A DNA stretch of 64,000 nt, from contig CP150572.1 of NCBI GenBank assembly GCA_049487715.1, positions 372,001-436,000 on the forward strand, written 5' to 3'. The notes below the pieces were generated by a model, which saw nothing but the letters and a program-made list of their open reading frames with translations, was not told where the DNA came from and did not search any database. Shown piece after piece: positions 60,761 through 64,000 of this stretch. Origin of the DNA: Pycnococcus provasolii (Eukaryota > Chlorophyta > Pseudoscourfieldiophyceae > Pseudoscourfieldiales). Position 1 is the first letter of the stretch, and the number at the start of each line of letters is the position of its first letter. The position numbers and the translations under genes are program-made.

Positions 60761-62820
60761 TTAGACCGATTCTCCCATCTTTCGTATTCTTTTCCGGACA
60801 TATGTCGATAATCCGTGTGTGGCGAAATCCAACCCAAGCAAGAAAAATACCGCGAGGGTATTTATCCAGTCCCGTCTCTTCGCATCGCTCCGCCGGGCGA
60901 TGAACTCGGCGATATCGTGCGCATATTCTTTTGAAAACTCATCTTCTTTTGAAAACTTCGCACCTTCATTGACGTTGATCTCATCCTCAATTTTCTGTAG
61001 CCGTTCGAGCTCGTCCTTGCCGTCTGCACTTTCCTTGTCTGTGCCTCTCTCGTTGAAATTAAAATCCATGACGTGTAGGCTGTTGAAAATGCGCAAGATA
61101 ACACCGAAGGCGAAGTATCCCACGATGATAAATCCCACCCAGTCTGGCCATATGTAAGCGAAGATCGATGCGTCCATGCACAAGCACCCGATTCTGTCTC
61201 CATCACTTCTCTGCCGATGCTTGGTCAAATAGCCTCCGCCGTTGCATTTTTCATGGTAATCATTCGCATCGCATCGATTCCAATAACGCCAATAATATTG
61301 AAGAATTGTGAACGCGACGGAGAGGCACAGCACGAGCAGAACGCGAAGCTTGTCTTCTTCGTAGGTTGTGCGAAGCTTTGCCTTCGGGTGAATATCAGGC
61401 TGGTACGTGAACACGGCGATCATAATCGAGCCAAAGAAGCCCATCCTCTGGTCAATCGATTCTACGGGTATCCAAAGTCCAAGATATGCCATAGCTGTGA
61501 ACAGGAAGAACGGCGCGACGGATTGGAGACGAACCGTAACGTCAACCTCCCTCCGAGCCATCAGCAGCAGCTTGGAATTGTACACGTATAGCAAGTGTGC
61601 GTTTTCAGTCCTGACGTCCACTTGCTTCCGCTTCATCTTGCCAAAGTGAAAGCGGCTGATGACAATGGACCATCTACCCGGGTGGCTGAACTCCTCATCC
61701 TTCTCGATGATGGTTTTCACGTGCGGATTCTGAACGATGAGCACGCGCATCTTCGGATCGCGACCTTCTGCTGTACGGCTGCGCACGGTGATCCCTGTTG
61801 TTTCATGTGTCAGGTTAGTGATTGTTGGAGCCCTGATGCGCCATGGCCGGTTGATTGGCAGACACGTACACAACTCTTGCATGTCCATCGGGAATCTTCT
61901 CAAGTCCGTATTGTACTTGAAGGTGACGATGGCGATGACACGGCGGCTGAACATCGCCCGCTTGACGTCTCCTTCATCGCTTGGCAACTCCGTCCATTGC
62001 TCTGGCGTCAGGACCTCTTTCAGTGTCTTATGTCTATCTTCTGGCGTAGGCGCGTTGATAGAAACGTCGTCTTCAGCAGGCGCATCTTCGTGTATACGAT
62101 TCCAGTCGACGTCCCGGTCCTTGTAGCACCAATCCTCTTCCTCTTTGGCCTGGTAATCAGGGTCGTACTGGTCCCACTCGTTTACGTCGCTCTCTACACT
62201 GATCAGGTTGGGGAAGAAGAGGTTCCTGTTTCGTGTTTTAGGTGAGACAGGTGTTGCGATGAAGACACGACTGGTTCATGGCAAATACTACGTACGGATC
62301 CCAAATTGGCGTCGGCTTATCCGGCTTACCTTCCACGTTGTATTTTCCGTTGTTGTAGTCTTTGACACCGAGAAGGCCCCAAATGGGACCCTTGCGTTTG
62401 AAGCCTCTTTTCAGTTTTATCATAGGTAGCCGCCCCGGTGAATTCAGCAAGCTTGTTGGCGCGCGCGGCATCCCAGCACGCCTCGAAATACAGCTTGACT
62501 TTGAACGTGTTTGCGTTTGAGATATCCATGATGTCCAGAACCTGTATCGTTCATCGTGCGTGGTTAGACGGCTGTACATTCTTCTTGGGAAAAGGTTCTA
62601 CGCTATCTGCACGCTCACTTACGTTGAGTCGAATGAAGACGGGCACGACTGGCATTTTGCCCTCCAGTGGTAGTTCCTTCGTTCTGGGTAGTTCGTTCGT
62701 GCTAGTTTCTGCGTTCGAGCTATGCGCTTCCGGGGAGACGAGGGTAGCGTCTTTGTTGATGGACCCGAGCCCGCCGCCATCGCCGCCACCGCTCTGCTCC
62801 GGGTATATTTGCGAGGACAT
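60761..62820 (-). CDS. Pentameric (Cys-loop) ligand-gated ion channel family protein
   Basis: Exon 1 is 62623-62820 (MSSQIYPEQSGGG to FIRLN), exon 2 begins at 62541 (VLDIMDISNANTFKVKLYFE ACW, shown with a break), and the last exon is 60761-62225. The extracellular part has VVPVFIRLNVLDIMDISNAN, NLFFPNLISVESDVNEW and FPMDMQELC, the FPxD signature of the family. Four hydrophobic helices follow: LQSVAPFFLFTAMAYLGLWI, LRVLLVLCLSVAFTILQYYW, VGFIIVGYFAFGVILRIF and INTLAVFFLLGLDF. Donors are GTAAGTGA after exon 1 and either GTAAGCCG (62329) or GTACGTAG (62295) after exon 2. The best-matching peptide before the last exon, PTPIWDP, is in a different frame from the start of exon 2, so a one-base frame change or an unseen mini-intron lies between 62330 and 62450. 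Ligand unknown. Confidence 0.8.
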
Positions 62821-63332
62821 GTCTGCGAGGCCGGCCGGCGAGTACGTGCCGGGAGAGGTTCTCGCACCGGGCGATTCGGCGGGGGACTGATCATACCTCG
62901 CAGGACAGGTCGGCGCAGGACAGGACCTTGCATAGTTGCCAGTTCGCGGCCGGTGCAATCAGACGGTGATGGAGGTGGTCAAGAGACCGGTGGATGATGG
63001 ATCCCATTCCGCATCGGCCTTGCAGAGCCATGCTGCTGCCCCCCTTTACATCCCAAGGGTTTGCAAATGCCGCATTTCCCGCACGTGCTTTTGTTTGCTG
63101 TACCGGGCAGCCGGGTACAGAACCCTGTTTTCCCACCTAAGGTTAGGCGCTCCTCAACTCGAGAGACAACGAAGTACATACAGTACGGATCATCGGCAAC
63201 GAGTTTGCGATTTTAACGACCTCTCGTGGACTCCCAAACCCCGAATAATTCCGCCCCCCTCTTCCTCCTCCTGTTATTAACGGCACCGCTCTCCGGGTCC
63301 CCCTTCCCTCTCCCAATCAGTCCTCGCACGCT

Positions 63333-64000
63333 ATGGCGAACACGCCCGTGGCGACGCCCGTGATGGGCACGCATAAGCTGCCACCCGTCACCACTGGTCG
63401 ACTCGCCAGTGAGTCGTCGATGACGCCCATGCAGCTGCCGGTCTCGTACTCCGCACAACCCGTCGCGCTGACACGACCGAGGCTCGGAGGGGCAGGAGCA
63501 GGGACTGGACTTGCACACCAGCACGGGTTCCCGCCGCGCGCGCCATCAGCGCCGCCGTACCTCGGATACCCCGAAGACTCTGTCGCGTCCGCGCTCGGCG
63601 CGCAGGTCGCAGCGTGGCCGCACGGTGCGGCGTCCATTGGACGCGGAAAGGCGGGGGCACAGGCAACACCAGCCTCGGCGAAGGTGGGCGAAGGGGCGGC
63701 GTATCTATGGGCGACGCGCAGTGAAACGTCCGCGGCGTTCCACGGGGCCACCTTAAGAGGGTTAGGGACGCCCACGACGGTGTCAAGCGGGCCGCTCTTG
63801 CCGTCGTTCACGCCAAAGGGGGGCGAAATGGTGGAAATCGCGTCGACTGGAACGCACAGGCTTGGCACAACGACGGCATGGCAAGACGCAACTCCCGCCG
63901 GCGCGATTACTATCGACGCGGCGGGCGTGAACCTCTCGAGAGCTTGGCAAGAACTCAGCCTTGCGTCCATGGCTGCGTACGCGGGAACTCTTGCGCACGA
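63333..64000 (+). CDS. Partial gene running off the window, unknown function
   Basis: An ATG at 63333 opens a frame with no stop to the window end (~222 codons): MANTPVATPVMGTHKLPPVT, then Gly/Ala/Pro-rich sequence, then KGGEMVEIASTGTHRLGTTT, ITIDAAGVNLSRAWQELSLA. The composition is that of a disordered N-terminal region. The unbroken frame and third-position GC bias support coding. Not recognised. Confidence 0.6.
   Translation, partial: MANTPVATPVMGTHKLPPVTTGRLASESSMTPMQLPVSYSAQPVALTRPRLGGAGAGTGLAHQHGFPPRAPSAPPYLGYPEDSVASALGAQVAAWPHGAASIGRGKAGAQATPASAKVGEGAAYLWATRSETSAAFHGATLRGLGTPTTVSSGPLLPSFTPKGGEMVEIASTGTHRLGTTTAWQDATPAGAITIDAAGVNLSRAWQELSLASMAAYAGTLAH

Overview
This is nuclear DNA from a eukaryote: spliceosomal introns, long gaps between genes, and no operons. 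The most likely source is a small flagellated green alga of prasinophyte grade. The evidence is plastid-type proteins (ATP sulfurylase, siroheme methyltransferase, DUF1499 with a lumen-type leader), a PILS-like carrier, ciliary proteins (CFAP58 and others), animal-like survivors (a Cys-loop channel, strawberry notch, EED), many TGTAA strings at gene ends, and a circularly permuted tRNA gene of a kind known from red algae and prasinophytes. The taxonomic call is inference. Many introns begin GTACGT.

Layout. 1-9.5 kb: a partial leucine-rich repeat protein, a membrane-anchored class 3 lipase, V-ATPase subunit c'', a coiled-coil membrane protein, siroheme methyltransferase and LSM3. 9.7-20.8 kb: EED (PRC2), a UBE2D-type E2, a PILS-like carrier, a cysteine-rich protein, RPN13, a DUF1499 protein and ATP sulfurylase. 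21-30 kb: two long coiled-coil, probably ciliary, proteins (the second is CFAP58), then a broken copy of the 3' end of a gene that lies 8.6 kb away. 30-39 kb: a secreted protein whose C-terminal repeats are each one exon, KIN17, a PABPN1-like RNA-binding protein, and a nuclear protein with a TFIIS-N-like domain and a zinc ribbon. 48-64 kb: cornichon, TMEM50, a coiled-coil protein, a GCFC/PAXBP1 protein, strawberry notch, a Cys-loop channel and the start of an unknown gene.

The most striking region is 39.8-47.9 kb. A 1466-residue STAND protein (predicted lipid-anchored N-terminus, TIR-like region, NACHT ATPase, 14 near-identical WD40 repeats) lies between two ~1.55 kb inverted repeat arms. Each arm carries the shared upstream region of the STAND gene and a RING gene, the first codons of both genes, and one permuted tRNA-Pro(UGG) gene whose 3' half precedes its 5' half. 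The right arm serves the full-length genes; the left arm holds truncated copies.

Other recurring signals: short TTAGGG arrays lie about 60-180 bp upstream of many start codons, and a shared CATTCAGTAA element follows several stop codons.
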